Assembly (NCBI GenBank): GCA_016706425.1
Contig: JADJJR010000001.1
Coordinates: forward strand, 2,170,001-2,234,000
From: Elusimicrobiota bacterium
GTDB lineage: Bacteria > Elusimicrobiota > Elusimicrobia > FEN-1173
Direction: 5' to 3'
DNA: 64,000 nucleotides
Shown here piece after piece: positions 1 to 8,875 of this stretch. The translations under genes were made by a program, and so were the position numbers. The notes beneath the pieces are model-generated. The model was given only the letters and a program-made list of their open reading frames with translations. It did not search any database and was not told where the DNA came from. Position 1 is the first letter of the stretch. Every line of letters starts with the position of its first letter.

Positions 1-3000
1 GGAGGTCCCGTCCCAGGAGAACCGCCAGGGCTGGCTGTTGCCCACGGAGGGGGCCCGCACGGCCGCTTCCACGAGAGCGCGCCCCAAAGCGGGGGGAAGC
101 GGGGGGACGGCGGGGGACGCGGCGGGCGCCGGGCGAGGAACGGGACTGTCCATGGCGGGACGCCCCGCCAAGACCCCCTCCAACGCCTCGGCCAGAACCC
201 GGTCGGCGTCCATGGGAGTGCCGCGGGCGGCGAAAAGCCGCGCGCGCTCGAACAAGCCGGTGTCCTCGAACATTTGGTCCAAAACGGCCGCGATCCGCGC
301 CGGGGTTGCCCATTCCGGACGGAGCAGGCGCCCCAACCCCGCGGCTTCGATAAAATGCATGTTAAGGAACTGGTCCAAATTGGACGGCAAACCCAAAACG
401 GGTTTTCCGGCCAACAACGCCTGCTGTCCCCCCGCGGATCCGCCGTTGAAAACCACCAGATCCGCGCCCGCGCAGGCCTTGTCGCCCGGGACGAAAGGAA
501 GGACGTGCAATTCCAACCGGGACGGATCGGGATTGGCCGGCGGCTCCGCCCCCGCGGTGGCGAGAACCACCCGGGTCGGCCGGCGCGCGAGGGCCGCAAG
601 CACCGCCGGCAAGACGGTCGCGTTCCCCGAGGTTCCCAAATTCACGTAGACGGTTCTTTTCCCGGCCGCCGGCCGCGACAATTCCTCGGGAAAAGGCAAA
701 TTCGGTGACCAGACCACAGGCCCCATGTAACGGTGGGACACCGGCAACCATTCGACGGGCACCACGCTCGGGAAGTCCGGGTACAGGGTGATGTCCCCGT
801 GACAATATATTTCTTGCAAACTGTGGCCAAACTCCGGACGTCCGAATTTCGCGTTCAGCCGATTGAAGTCGTGGGCGTAGCGCAGGAAAAAAATCGGCCG
901 CAACGCGTCGAAAACAAGTTGGGCCGGCCACACACCGAACCGATGGGTCACGGGGCCTTCGGGAACGCGAAAGCGCGGCCGCGCGTAAGGGCTCCAATGG
1001 GCGTTGATAATATTAACGTAAGGGATGCCGGCGAATTGGGCGCTCGTGCCCAGGGACAGGCGGTAATCCCCGACCACGACATCGGGGCGGCTCTCGCGAA
1101 AAATCTCCAAATCCCAACTGACGTACCGCTCCAGCAGGGCGAAGTCGTAAACGGGCGCCCCGCGGTAGAGGCGTTGGCGGAAGTCGGTGGTCGACACGGT
1201 CCGGAGAGGATAAAATTCATTGGTGAAATTCCCCAGCCATGTGTTGTAACGGGGGTCCCAGGCAAAGAGCGGCGTGAAGCGCGAGCGATCGAGACCGGCC
1301 GCCAATTTAAAAAGACGCCCGACGTGAGTGACCGTCACGGCCTCGGCCATGAAGAGCACCCGGCGCGGCCGCTGCCGCGGCGCCGGCCCGGGCAAGGCGG
1401 GGGTCACCCGCCGCGCCGGGGAGGCCGCCGGCAGGAAAGTCCCCCATTTCCCCCGTTTGTCGAGGAAGACGGACTCGAGGGGCAGGCGCATCGCCCGCGC
1501 GGACGGCGGGTCGGCGTAGCCCACGCGGAAAAACATCACCGGGACCCGTTGGGCGAACGCCGGTGTCCCGCGCGTCAGGGCCGCCGCGGCCTCTTCGACG
1601 ACCGCGCGTTGGCGGTCGCTGAACCCCCCTCCGTCGGCGAACCGTCGCCGGTAATCGAGCAACAAAACGCCCGCCAGCGGTTGAATCGACAGACCCCGCG
1701 CCGTGGCGGCGAGCCACAGCCGCTGAAACGCGCGCCCCCCATCCAAGAAGGGACCGGGGGCCATGGCCTCGGCCGTGATCAACCCGTAAAGGCCCCCCGC
1801 CTCCCCCACCCGTCGGGCCCCGGCCTCGGCCCAGCGCGCCGCCCCCAGCCAGCGAGCCAACAAGCCCCCCCCGGGGCCCAGGAGACGACGAAAAATCCAC
1901 CGAACCACCGGGCCCAGTTCCAGGGAGCGCAGCCCCATGCCGTCCCTTCGGGAGTACTCTTCGTCCTCGGTGCGGCGGATCCAGGGGGCGATGCTGAGCC
2001 AAATGCCGGGGTTGTCGAACAGAAGCCGGTGGAACAACCCGTGGGCGCGGGCGGCTTCCGAGATGCCCGCGGGGGTGTCGATCCAATCCAAACGGAGCCC
2101 CGGGGCCGCCGCCCAACGCTCCAACTCGGCCCGCGCGTCCGGTGGCACCGGGGTCCGACGATAGGGCCGCCGGTTCGTCGCGCGCGCCGGGATCATGTCC
2201 GCGAGAGGGCCCGACTCCGACGGACGGTTGGTGGCCCGGACCCGGGCCCACAATCCGTTGCGGGCGTCCTCGGGAAACGTCTCCACCCACAAACCCAAAC
2301 CGCGGCGGGCGGCGACGGCCTCCATGTTCGCCAACACCCCCCCCAAGGCGATCCAAGTGTCGACGTTGACAAAATCAAAAAACGGGTTCGATCGCATGGG
2401 ATCGATGAAAATCTCCAGGGCATCCCCGTCCCAGGCGAACCGCCAGGGTTGGCAGTTGGCCGAGGACGGAGCCAGGATCGCCGCCCGGACCAATTCCTGG
2501 ACGATTTCCGGCGCTTCCAACGGCAAAGCCTCCTCGGGGGAGGGCGCGGCCGGGGGCGTCGGCGAAACCGACGAACGCGCGCCGCCCCGTCGCGCGAGCT
2601 CGTCGACGGTCTCGTTCAGTATTTCCCCGGGCCGGTATCGCCCGGCCACGGCCGCCAAGGCGCGGGCGCGGTCCCGCCGCGACCCGTTGGCGAGGGCCTC
2701 CCGCACGGCGTGGGTCACGGCGGCGGGTGTCAGTCGATCGGATCGCAACAGCACCCCGGTCCCGGATTTCTCCACAAACTCCATATAAAGGAATTGGTCC
2801 ATGTTGGAGGCGATGCCCACGACCGGAATCCCCGCGACCAACGCTTGCTGCGCGCTGGCCACCCCGCCGTTGCAAACAAGGAGATCGGCCGCGGCGCAGG
2901 CCGCGTCGCCCGGAAGGAAATCGACGAGGTGCTGGTCCGGTCCCGCCGGCTCGGTTCGAATTTTCCCCCCCGTCGCCGCCAACACGCGGACCGGAAGACC

Positions 3001-3789
3001 GGCCAGCGCCTTCAGGATCAACGGCAGCAGCCTCTCGTTACCGGAAGAACCCAACGCCACGTAGACCACCGGTTTGTCCCGGGGGAGCCCCCGCAGGATC
3101 GGCGGCGTCGCCACCGCGGGGGACCAGACCACCGGACCGAGGTAACGGTGGGAGGACGGCAAGTCGCGCGTCGGGGTGATTTCCGGTATGTCCGGATAAA
3201 GGGTCCGGTCGCCGGCGCAATAAATGGCCCTGAGGTCCCCTCCGCAATGGGGTCCTCCGAATTTGCGGCTCAACCGGTTGAAGTCCCGCGCGTGGGCGCG
3301 AAAGGCCCAGGGACGGACAAGATCGAAAGCGGTTTGCGCCAGCGGCAGCGGAACCCGACGCGCCAAGGACGTCTCGGGCACCCGGAACCGCGGCGCGGCG
3401 TGGGGGCTCCAATGGGCGTTGACGACGTTCACGTACGGCAACCGCGTCACGGCCGCGCTGGTCAATAGGGACAGCCGAAAATCCCCGACCACCACGTCCG
3501 GCCGCGCTTCACGAAAAATTTCCAGTTCCCAGGCGGCGTAAATTTCGATGGTGCGGGCGTCGTACAGGGGGCGCCCGGCCCGGAGACGATCGAGAAAGAA
3601 TTCGGCCGAGACGCTGTGGATGGGGTAGTATTCGCCCGGCAGCGGCCCCAAAAGACGGTTGAACCGGGGGTGCCACGCGAAGAGCGGCTCAAACCGGGAC
3701 CGGTCCAACAGGCGCGCCAAGGCGAGGGCGCGCCCCACGTGGGCCAGGGTGACGGCTTCCGCGACGAACAGAATTCGGGCGACGCTCAC
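1..3789 (-). CDS. Tandem glycosyltransferase-nitroreductase chain protein (partial, runs off left edge)
   Basis: The minus-strand frame is open from a GTG at 3789 to base 1 with no stop (at least 1263 codons); I checked every codon. Module 1 (about 1-400) is a GT-B UGT-like glycosyltransferase: the catalytic-type His is H17 in AEAVTLAHVG, and the donor-site region reads CNGGVASAQQAL...DQF, with Asn where the family usually has His. Residues about 425-790 are an Acg-type nitroreductase (APSSANCQPWRF, ATNRRPYRRTPVP, GRAFQRLWLAAT). Residues about 805-1210 repeat the glycosyltransferase (AEAVTVTHVG, FNGGSAGGQQAL). A second nitroreductase begins near 1234 (APSVGNSQPWRF) and is cut by the window. 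The start is chosen because it aligns with the paralogue at 5283-7619. Substrate is unknown. The neighbouring sugar epimerase hints at glycoconjugate or natural-product chemistry, but that is inference. Confidence 0.85.
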   Translation of the reverse strand, partial: MSVARILFVAEAVTLAHVGRALALARLLDRSRFEPLFAWHPRFNRLLGPLPGEYYPIHSVSAEFFLDRLRAGRPLYDARTIEIYAAWELEIFREARPDVVVGDFRLSLLTSAAVTRLPYVNVVNAHWSPHAAPRFRVPETSLARRVPLPLAQTAFDLVRPWAFRAHARDFNRLSRKFGGPHCGGDLRAIYCAGDRTLYPDIPEITPTRDLPSSHRYLGPVVWSPAVATPPILRGLPRDKPVVYVALGSSGNERLLPLILKALAGLPVRVLAATGGKIRTEPAGPDQHLVDFLPGDAACAAADLLVCNGGVASAQQALVAGIPVVGIASNMDQFLYMEFVEKSGTGVLLRSDRLTPAAVTHAVREALANGSRRDRARALAAVAGRYRPGEILNETVDELARRGGARSSVSPTPPAAPSPEEALPLEAPEIVQELVRAAILAPSSANCQPWRFAWDGDALEIFIDPMRSNPFFDFVNVDTWIALGGVLANMEAVAARRGLGLWVETFPEDARNGLWARVRATNRPSESGPLADMIPARATNRRPYRRTPVPPDARAELERWAAAPGLRLDWIDTPAGISEAARAHGLFHRLLFDNPGIWLSIAPWIRRTEDEEYSRRDGMGLRSLELGPVVRWIFRRLLGPGGGLLARWLGAARWAEAGARRVGEAGGLYGLITAEAMAPGPFLDGGRAFQRLWLAATARGLSIQPLAGVLLLDYRRRFADGGGFSDRQRAVVEEAAAALTRGTPAFAQRVPVMFFRVGYADPPSARAMRLPLESVFLDKRGKWGTFLPAASPARRVTPALPGPAPRQRPRRVLFMAEAVTVTHVGRLFKLAAGLDRSRFTPLFAWDPRYNTWLGNFTNEFYPLRTVSTTDFRQRLYRGAPVYDFALLERYVSWDLEIFRESRPDVVVGDYRLSLGTSAQFAGIPYVNIINAHWSPYARPRFRVPEGPVTHRFGVWPAQLVFDALRPIFFLRYAHDFNRLNAKFGRPEFGHSLQEIYCHGDITLYPDFPSVVPVEWLPVSHRYMGPVVWSPNLPFPEELSRPAAGKRTVYVNLGTSGNATVLPAVLAALARRPTRVVLATAGAEPPANPDPSRLELHVLPFVPGDKACAGADLVVFNGGSAGGQQALLAGKPVLGLPSNLDQFLNMHFIEAAGLGRLLRPEWATPARIAAVLDQMFEDTGLFERARLFAARGTPMDADRVLAEALEGVLAGRPAMDSPVPRPAPAASPAVPPLPPALGRALVEAAVRAPSVGNSQPWRFSWDGTS

Positions 3790-3795
3790 CGTTCA

Positions 3796-3824
3796 AGCCT
3801 AACACGGGCTCCGACGATCCGCAA
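3796..3824 (-). promoter_or_regulatory. Candidate promoter of the GT-NTR chain gene
   Basis: On the minus strand TTGCGG (3824-3819), a 17-nt spacer and TAGGCT (3801-3796) precede the GTG at 3789 by 6 nt. No Shine-Dalgarno fits in between, so the transcript would be almost leaderless. The same TTGCGG-17 nt pattern precedes the paralogous gene at 7619. Confidence 0.4.
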
Positions 3825-3866
3825 GGGCGGGTCGGCGCGCCCCTTGCCGGGCGATCGACCCCGCTT

Positions 3867-4134
3867 TACTAACCCGTCCCTGATTTAGGTTACATTCTGG
3901 CCGGGCGATTTTGTGTGGCGACAAGGAGCGAGGAAGGCGCATACCGGGAGTATGTAACTGACGAGCGACGCCGCTCGCCGCGCAAAAGCGCCCGGCCCCG
4001 AAGGGGGAGCCCCCTTTTGCCCTGCTTCTGCGTTGCTCCTCGGTTACGATGGCCCGCATCGCGCCCTCGTCGCGCCTTGAACCCGGGCAAAAGGGGGCTC
4101 CCAGAATATAGCCGAAATCAGGGACGGGTTAGTA
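3867..4134. mobile_element. IS630/Tc1-type MITE with perfect terminal inverted repeats
   Basis: A 268-bp non-coding element is bounded by perfect inverted repeats: CTAACCCGTCCCTGATTT at the left (from 3869) and its exact reverse complement at the right (to 4132). Both ends abut the dinucleotide TA, the target duplication typical of IS630/Tc1/mariner elements. There is no transposase inside, so it would have to be moved in trans. It fills the divergent promoter region between the GT-NTR chain gene and the epimerase and ends 12 bp before the epimerase ATG. No second copy was noticed in this window. Confidence 0.8.
4005..4102. repeat. Internal inverted repeat of the MITE
   Basis: GGGAGCCCCCTTTTGCCC at 4005-4022 is repeated exactly in inverse at 4085-4102, separated by 62 bp. 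Together with the terminal repeats this lets the element fold into a nested hairpin as RNA or single-stranded DNA. Confidence 0.75.
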
Positions 4135-4138
4135 TACT
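4133..4138 (+). promoter_or_regulatory. -10-like box at the MITE right end
   Basis: TATACT spans the MITE right end and flank, 8 nt before the epimerase ATG. If used, the transcript would be leaderless and its -35 would lie inside the element. No convincing -35 was seen. Confidence 0.3.
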
Positions 4139-4146
4139 GGGGTCGC

Positions 4147-5286
4147 ATGGCCCGCGTTTTGATCACCGGAGGCGCCGGTTTCATCGGCGCGCGCACGGCC
4201 GGCCGCCTCGACGCGGCCGGCCACCGCGTCCGCGTTTTGGACGTCCTCGACCCGCAGATACACGGCCCGCGCGCGGGTTTTCCCCGGGACCTGCCGCGGG
4301 GGGTCGAGACCGTCCGCGGCGATGTGCGCGACGCCCGAACGGTGAACCGGGCGCTGGGGGACATCGACGCGGTGTTTCATTTCGCGGCCCGCACCGGCAC
4401 GGGCCAAGGCCAATACCAAATCGCCGAATACGTCGACACGAACGTCGGGGGAACCGCCGCCCTCCTGAACGGGATCGTGCGCCGGGCCCGCCCCCCCCGG
4501 TTGATCCTCGCTTCTTCGCGGGCGGTTTACGGGGAAGGCCCTGTCCGTTGCCCGCGACACGGCCCGATCCGCCCCGCGGAACGAAACCCCGGGGACCTCG
4601 CCCGCGGCGATTTTGATTTGAAATGCCCGCGGTGCGGATCCCGCGTCGATTCGGCCCTCTGCGACGAAAACCAGCCCACCGACCCCCGCTCCCTTTACGC
4701 GGTGACGAAAAAACACCAAGAAGACCTCTGCCGGGAAGCGGCCCGGAGCCACGGTGTTCCGGTGGTGATCCTCCGGTATTTCAACGTTTACGGGGCCGGC
4801 CAGTCGCTCCACAACCCCTACACCGGTGTGGCGACCGTTTTTTTTAATCGTCTCATGGCGGGCGCGCCCGTCGATCTTTACGAGCGCGGCCGACCGACCC
4901 GGGATTTCGTTCACGTGAACGACGTGGTCCGGGCCAACCACGCCGCCTTGTCGCGGCGCGCCGCCACCGACGGTCCGATCAACATCGGCGGCGGGCGGGC
5001 GGTCTCCGTGCGAACCCTGGCCGCGGCGCTCGGGCGGGCCATCGGCCGCCCGGCGGTCTTCCGCGACGAAGGTCTCTATCGGGTGGGCGACATCCTCGCC
5101 TGCACGGCGGACCTCCGGCGGGCGCGACGGATGTTGGGGTTCCGTCCCCGGGTATCGTTGGAACGCGGCCTCAAAGAATTTGCGGAATGGGCGATGCGGC
5201 AAGTCCCGCGCGGAGGGCTCCCCTACGCGCGGACACTGCGGGAGCTCGCGCGTTTCGGTTTGCTGGGAAAGGCCCGGGATTCCTAA
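4147..5286 (+). CDS. NAD-dependent sugar-nucleotide epimerase/dehydratase with Cys-rich insertion
   Basis: An extended short-chain dehydrogenase of 379 residues. The Rossmann motif GGAGFIG is at 8-14, the catalytic region ASSRAVYG at 122-129, and the YxxxK pair is Y184/K188 (YAVTKK). Between them is an insertion with C135, H138, C160, C163 and C172 (CPRH, KCPRCG), which looks like a metal-binding loop. Such an insertion occurs in a subgroup annotated as dTDP-L-rhamnose 4-epimerase, so a 4-epimerase acting on a deoxysugar nucleotide is the best guess; the exact substrate is inference. The end overlaps the convergent GT-NTR gene by 4 nt. Position between two glycosyltransferase genes suggests it supplies their sugar donor. 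Confidence 0.75.
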   Translation: MARVLITGGAGFIGARTAGRLDAAGHRVRVLDVLDPQIHGPRAGFPRDLPRGVETVRGDVRDARTVNRALGDIDAVFHFAARTGTGQGQYQIAEYVDTNVGGTAALLNGIVRRARPPRLILASSRAVYGEGPVRCPRHGPIRPAERNPGDLARGDFDLKCPRCGSRVDSALCDENQPTDPRSLYAVTKKHQEDLCREAARSHGVPVVILRYFNVYGAGQSLHNPYTGVATVFFNRLMAGAPVDLYERGRPTRDFVHVNDVVRANHAALSRRAATDGPINIGGGRAVSVRTLAAALGRAIGRPAVFRDEGLYRVGDILACTADLRRARRMLGFRPRVSLERGLKEFAEWAMRQVPRGGLPYARTLRELARFGLLGKARDS

Positions 5287-7619
5287 CCGAGGGGAGCGAT
5301 CTCGATGGACCGTGAACCGTAGACGTCTTCCAAAGGACGGCGGTAGGAGCGTCCCGTCGGCGCCGACGAATACCCCAATCGAAAGACAACCAAGGGGACG
5401 CGATCGGCGAATTCCGGGGCGTGCCGCACGATCGTGGCCCGCGCCGCCTCCAGCCACTCTTTTTCTCGGGGCGACACGCCGGCTTCGGCCGCGAGCCGTC
5501 GGCGCATTTCAAAAAGCACCATACCCACCAACGGGTGGACCGAAAGACCCGCGCGCGCGGCGGCGAGCCACAACCGCTGAAACGCCCGCCCGCCTTCCAC
5601 CATCGCGCCGGCGTCCCAATTCCCGACGGTCAGGACCCCGAGGGCGCCGCTGGCGGAGCAACGATCCCGGGAGTTCGCCGCCACCCGCCCCGCCACCCAA
5701 CGCCCGACCCACGCGCCCCCACGGGACTGAACAAACCCCATGACGGCACGCTCCAAGGGGCCGAGCTCCAGGGAATCGTAACTCAACCCGTCCCCCCGTC
5801 CTTCTTCGGTGGGCGTGCGCACCCACCGCAAAATCGTTCTTCCCACCAGACGGTTGTGCAGCGTCATGCGGTCGAAGACCGACAACGCCCCCGCCGTGTC
5901 GTCGACCGCGGCGCGGTCGGTGATCCACGCCAATCGCACGTCCGAGGAAATGGCCCAGACCCCCAGAGCCGACAAGAGATCCTTGGGCAAGGGGTCCGGG
6001 GCGTAGGGACGGCGGTTGGTCACCCTTCGCTCAATCCACGGGGCCAGCGCGCCGGCGTCTCCCCCGAGGTCGGTGCGGTCGACGTGGGCCAAGAGGCCAC
6101 CGCGGGCGTCCCGGGGGAACAGCCGCGTCACCACTCCCTCCCCCCTCTGATTCGCCACCGCTTCCATGTTGGCGATGGCGGCGCCGAGCGCGATCCACAA
6201 ATCGCTGTTGGCCGTGTCCATAAACCGGTTGTTGCGCAACGGGTCGACGCGTACCTCCAGGCCGCCGTCCACCTCCCGGAACAAGAGAGGTTGGCTGTTG
6301 CCGGCGCTGGGAGCCCAAAGCGCCGCGTTGGCGAGCTCGTGGGCCTCCTTGTCGGACAGCGGCCGGACGGGCGCCGGCGTTCCCAAAACCCGTTCCAAAC
6401 AAGGGGGCGCGCGATGGCCGCGGTTTTCCAAGCATCGGTCAAGCGTTTCCGCCAGGATATTCCGGTCCCGCCGGGTTTTCATGGCGGCCGAGACCTTCTT
6501 CGCGCGATCGCGAAACGCCGGTTTGTCCAGAAGGGTCCGCAGGGCGGCGACAACGCCGTCCTCCGTGACCCGCGCGGCGGGCAGATGCAATCCCAACCCT
6601 TTCGAAACGACATGCTGCATGTAAATGCCTTGATCAATGTTGCCGCTCAACCCCAAAAGCGGAATTCCCGCCAGCAGGGCGGGGATCGCCGTGCCGATGC
6701 CCCCGCCGCAAACAACGACGTCCACCCCGGGCACGACGTCCGGACCCGGCAACGGAAACTGAAAATGGGCCCGGCGGTGACCCCCAAAAAGGGATCGGTC
6801 CGGTGAAGCGACCAGGGCCCGCGCCCCCAAACGGTCCAAGGCGCGCAGGACTTTTTCCATCAAGGCGTCCGTCCCCGCGGGAGATAAATCGACATAGACC
6901 AACGGTCCCTCCCCGGCGGGGACGGGAGGCGAGCCGCCCGCGACGGGGGGGCGCCAGACCACGGGCCCCATGTACCGATGGTTCGCGGGGGCGCCGCGGG
7001 TCGGCACGACTTCGGGAACATCGGGGTAGAGGACCCAATCCCCCCGGGAAAGCAAACGGGATATTTCCTGCTCTTTGGGCTCGTAGCCGAATTGGGCTCC
7101 GACGCGAATGAGCCCCCGCGATGCCCGATGGGAGATGAAGGGCTGCAACAAACTCAGCACGATTTGGCGGGACAACGTCCGCAGGCGGTGCTCCACCCGT
7201 CGGTTCAGCCAAGACCAAAAATCACGGGCGTAGGGGCTCCAGTGGGCGCCGACGATATTGACGTAAGGCAGACGCGCCACCGCCGTGCTTGTGACCAAGG
7301 AAGGCCGAACCCCCCCGACCACCACATCGGGCGCGGCTTCCCGGAACACCTCGAGGTCCCAGGCGACGTAATGCTCGATGTTCGCGTCCCCGAAATAGAA
7401 ATGGAACTGGGACAGGCCGCCGAAAAACTGCCGCGGCAAAATGGTGGGCAAGGGGAAGAAAGGGAACTCCAGCGGTCCCAATTGGGCGTTGTAGCGGGGG
7501 TGCCAAGCCAGCACCGGTGAAAACCGGGCCGGGTCCAGTGAGCGGGCCAGCGTCAGCATCCATCCGGGGTGGATGGGACTGACCGCTTCGGCCACAAAGA
7601 GGACGCGTGCGGGGGGCAT
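5283..7619 (-). CDS. Glycosyltransferase-nitroreductase fusion protein
   Basis: 778 residues with the same architecture as one module of the chain gene at 1-3789. Residues 1 to about 400 are a UGT-like GT-B glycosyltransferase (H17 in AEAVSPIHPG; VVCGGGIGTAIPALLAGIP...DQG in the donor lobe). Residues about 425-770 are an Acg-type nitroreductase (APSAGNSQPLLF, RRVTNRRPYAPDPLP, GRAFQRLWLAAARAGLSVHP). The C-terminal half should bind FMN by family knowledge, though Acg-type members are often catalytically atypical. There is no signal peptide or membrane segment, so it is probably cytoplasmic. Start ATG with AAAGG just upstream. It follows trpB by 41 nt on the same strand but has its own promoter-like sequence. 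Confidence 0.85.
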   Translation of the reverse strand: MPPARVLFVAEAVSPIHPGWMLTLARSLDPARFSPVLAWHPRYNAQLGPLEFPFFPLPTILPRQFFGGLSQFHFYFGDANIEHYVAWDLEVFREAAPDVVVGGVRPSLVTSTAVARLPYVNIVGAHWSPYARDFWSWLNRRVEHRLRTLSRQIVLSLLQPFISHRASRGLIRVGAQFGYEPKEQEISRLLSRGDWVLYPDVPEVVPTRGAPANHRYMGPVVWRPPVAGGSPPVPAGEGPLVYVDLSPAGTDALMEKVLRALDRLGARALVASPDRSLFGGHRRAHFQFPLPGPDVVPGVDVVVCGGGIGTAIPALLAGIPLLGLSGNIDQGIYMQHVVSKGLGLHLPAARVTEDGVVAALRTLLDKPAFRDRAKKVSAAMKTRRDRNILAETLDRCLENRGHRAPPCLERVLGTPAPVRPLSDKEAHELANAALWAPSAGNSQPLLFREVDGGLEVRVDPLRNNRFMDTANSDLWIALGAAIANMEAVANQRGEGVVTRLFPRDARGGLLAHVDRTDLGGDAGALAPWIERRVTNRRPYAPDPLPKDLLSALGVWAISSDVRLAWITDRAAVDDTAGALSVFDRMTLHNRLVGRTILRWVRTPTEEGRGDGLSYDSLELGPLERAVMGFVQSRGGAWVGRWVAGRVAANSRDRCSASGALGVLTVGNWDAGAMVEGGRAFQRLWLAAARAGLSVHPLVGMVLFEMRRRLAAEAGVSPREKEWLEAARATIVRHAPEFADRVPLVVFRLGYSSAPTGRSYRRPLEDVYGSRSIEIAPLG

Positions 7620-7625
7620 CCTTTA

Positions 7626-7654
7626 CTTTTACCTTGGGCGAAGGGCCCCCGCAA
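7626..7654 (-). promoter_or_regulatory. Candidate promoter of the GT-NTR fusion gene
   Basis: TTGCGG (7654-7649), a 17-nt spacer and TAAAAG (7631-7626) lie 6 nt before the ATG at 7619. The -35 hexamer and spacing match those before the chain gene at 3789. Confidence 0.4.
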
Positions 7655-7660
7655 GGGAAA

Positions 7661-8875
7661 TTATTGGGCGGGTGGGTTGGCGAGGTCCTTAAGGTTTTGG
7701 CCGATCTGTTCCATGTCTTTGTCGCCGCGACCGGAGAGACAAAGGACGACCGTCTGCCGAGCGCCCATCCGACGGGCCAACCGGGGAAGGAACCCCAGGG
7801 CGTGGGCGGATTCCAGGGCGGGGGCGATGCCCTCGGCTTCGCTAAGGAGGCGAAAACCCGCCAGAGCCTCCCTGTCCGTCGCGGCGACATAGGTGGCGCG
7901 ACCGGAATCCTTGTAAAAGGCGTGCTCCGGCCCCACCGCGGGGTAGTCCAACCCGGCCGAAATCGAATGCGTCTCCAGAACCTGGCCGTCGGCGTCCTGC
8001 ATCAAATACGTGCGCGCGCCGTGCAACACCCCGGGCGAACCCGTGCACAAGGTCGCGGAATGGCGACCGGTGGACAGCCCGTCGCCCCCGGCCTCGACCC
8101 CGAAAAACTTAACCTTCGGCAAGTTGTAAAACGGGGCGAAAAGGCCGATGGCGTTCGACCCCCCCCCCACGCAGGCCACGAGGGCGTCGGGGTCGCGGCC
8201 TTCGGCGGCCCGGTGTTGGCGCAACGCCTCGCGGCCGATCACGCTTTGAAATTCGCGCACCATCCACGGGTACGGGTGGGGCCCGACGACGGAGCCCAGG
8301 CAGTAAAACGTCGTGCGCACGTTGGTCACCCAATCGCGCATGGCCTCGTTCACCGCGTCTTTCAAAGTGCGGGACCCCGACAGAACGGGGATGACTTTGG
8401 CGCCCATGCTGCGCATGCGTAACACGTTGAGGGCCTGGCGCTTCATGTCCTCGGCGCCCATGTACACCTCGCAGTCCATCCCCAAAAGCGCACAGGCCGT
8501 TGCCGTTCCGACACCGTGCTGCCCCGCGCCGGTCTCGGCGATCACGCGCCGCTTGCCCAGTCGCTTGGCGAGCAGGGTTTGCCCCAGGGTGTTGTTGACC
8601 TTGTGGGCCCCGGTGTGGCAGAGATCCTCGCGCTTCAAATAAATCCGGGGACCGCGCAAACGGGTCGTCAGGTTTTTTGCGAGCAGCAACGGCGTGGGCC
8701 GGCCGGCGAAGCGCCGCAACAACCCATCCAATTCCGCTCGGAACGCGGGGTCCCGCCGAAAACGACGGAAGGCCGCTTCCAACTCGGCCAGGGGCGCCAT
8801 CAAGGTTTCGGGGACCCACCGGCCCCCGTAGGCGCCGAAATACCCGCGGCGATCGGGAAGGTCTTTGAGCTTCAT
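7661..8875 (-). CDS. trpB: Tryptophan synthase beta chain
   Basis: 404 residues, the normal length. It condenses indole with serine using PLP. The PLP lysine is K92 in HTGAHKVNNTLGQ, and the phosphate-binding loop is GGGSNAIG. The start ATG overlaps the trpF stop by 4 nt; the frame is open further upstream, but that extension only runs antiframe through trpF and trpC. It is the last gene of the trpD-C-F-B block. The partner alpha subunit gene trpA, usually next, is absent here. Confidence 0.96.
   Translation of the reverse strand: MKLKDLPDRRGYFGAYGGRWVPETLMAPLAELEAAFRRFRRDPAFRAELDGLLRRFAGRPTPLLLAKNLTTRLRGPRIYLKREDLCHTGAHKVNNTLGQTLLAKRLGKRRVIAETGAGQHGVGTATACALLGMDCEVYMGAEDMKRQALNVLRMRSMGAKVIPVLSGSRTLKDAVNEAMRDWVTNVRTTFYCLGSVVGPHPYPWMVREFQSVIGREALRQHRAAEGRDPDALVACVGGGSNAIGLFAPFYNLPKVKFFGVEAGGDGLSTGRHSATLCTGSPGVLHGARTYLMQDADGQVLETHSISAGLDYPAVGPEHAFYKDSGRATYVAATDREALAGFRLLSEAEGIAPALESAHALGFLPRLARRMGARQTVVLCLSGRGDKDMEQIGQNLKDLANPPAQ

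Noticed and set aside
733..3468. Plus-strand open frame of 911 codons
   Set aside because: It is the exact antisense, same register, of the GT-NTR chain gene; its translation is Arg/Gly/Pro-rich with no domain, an effect of high GC.
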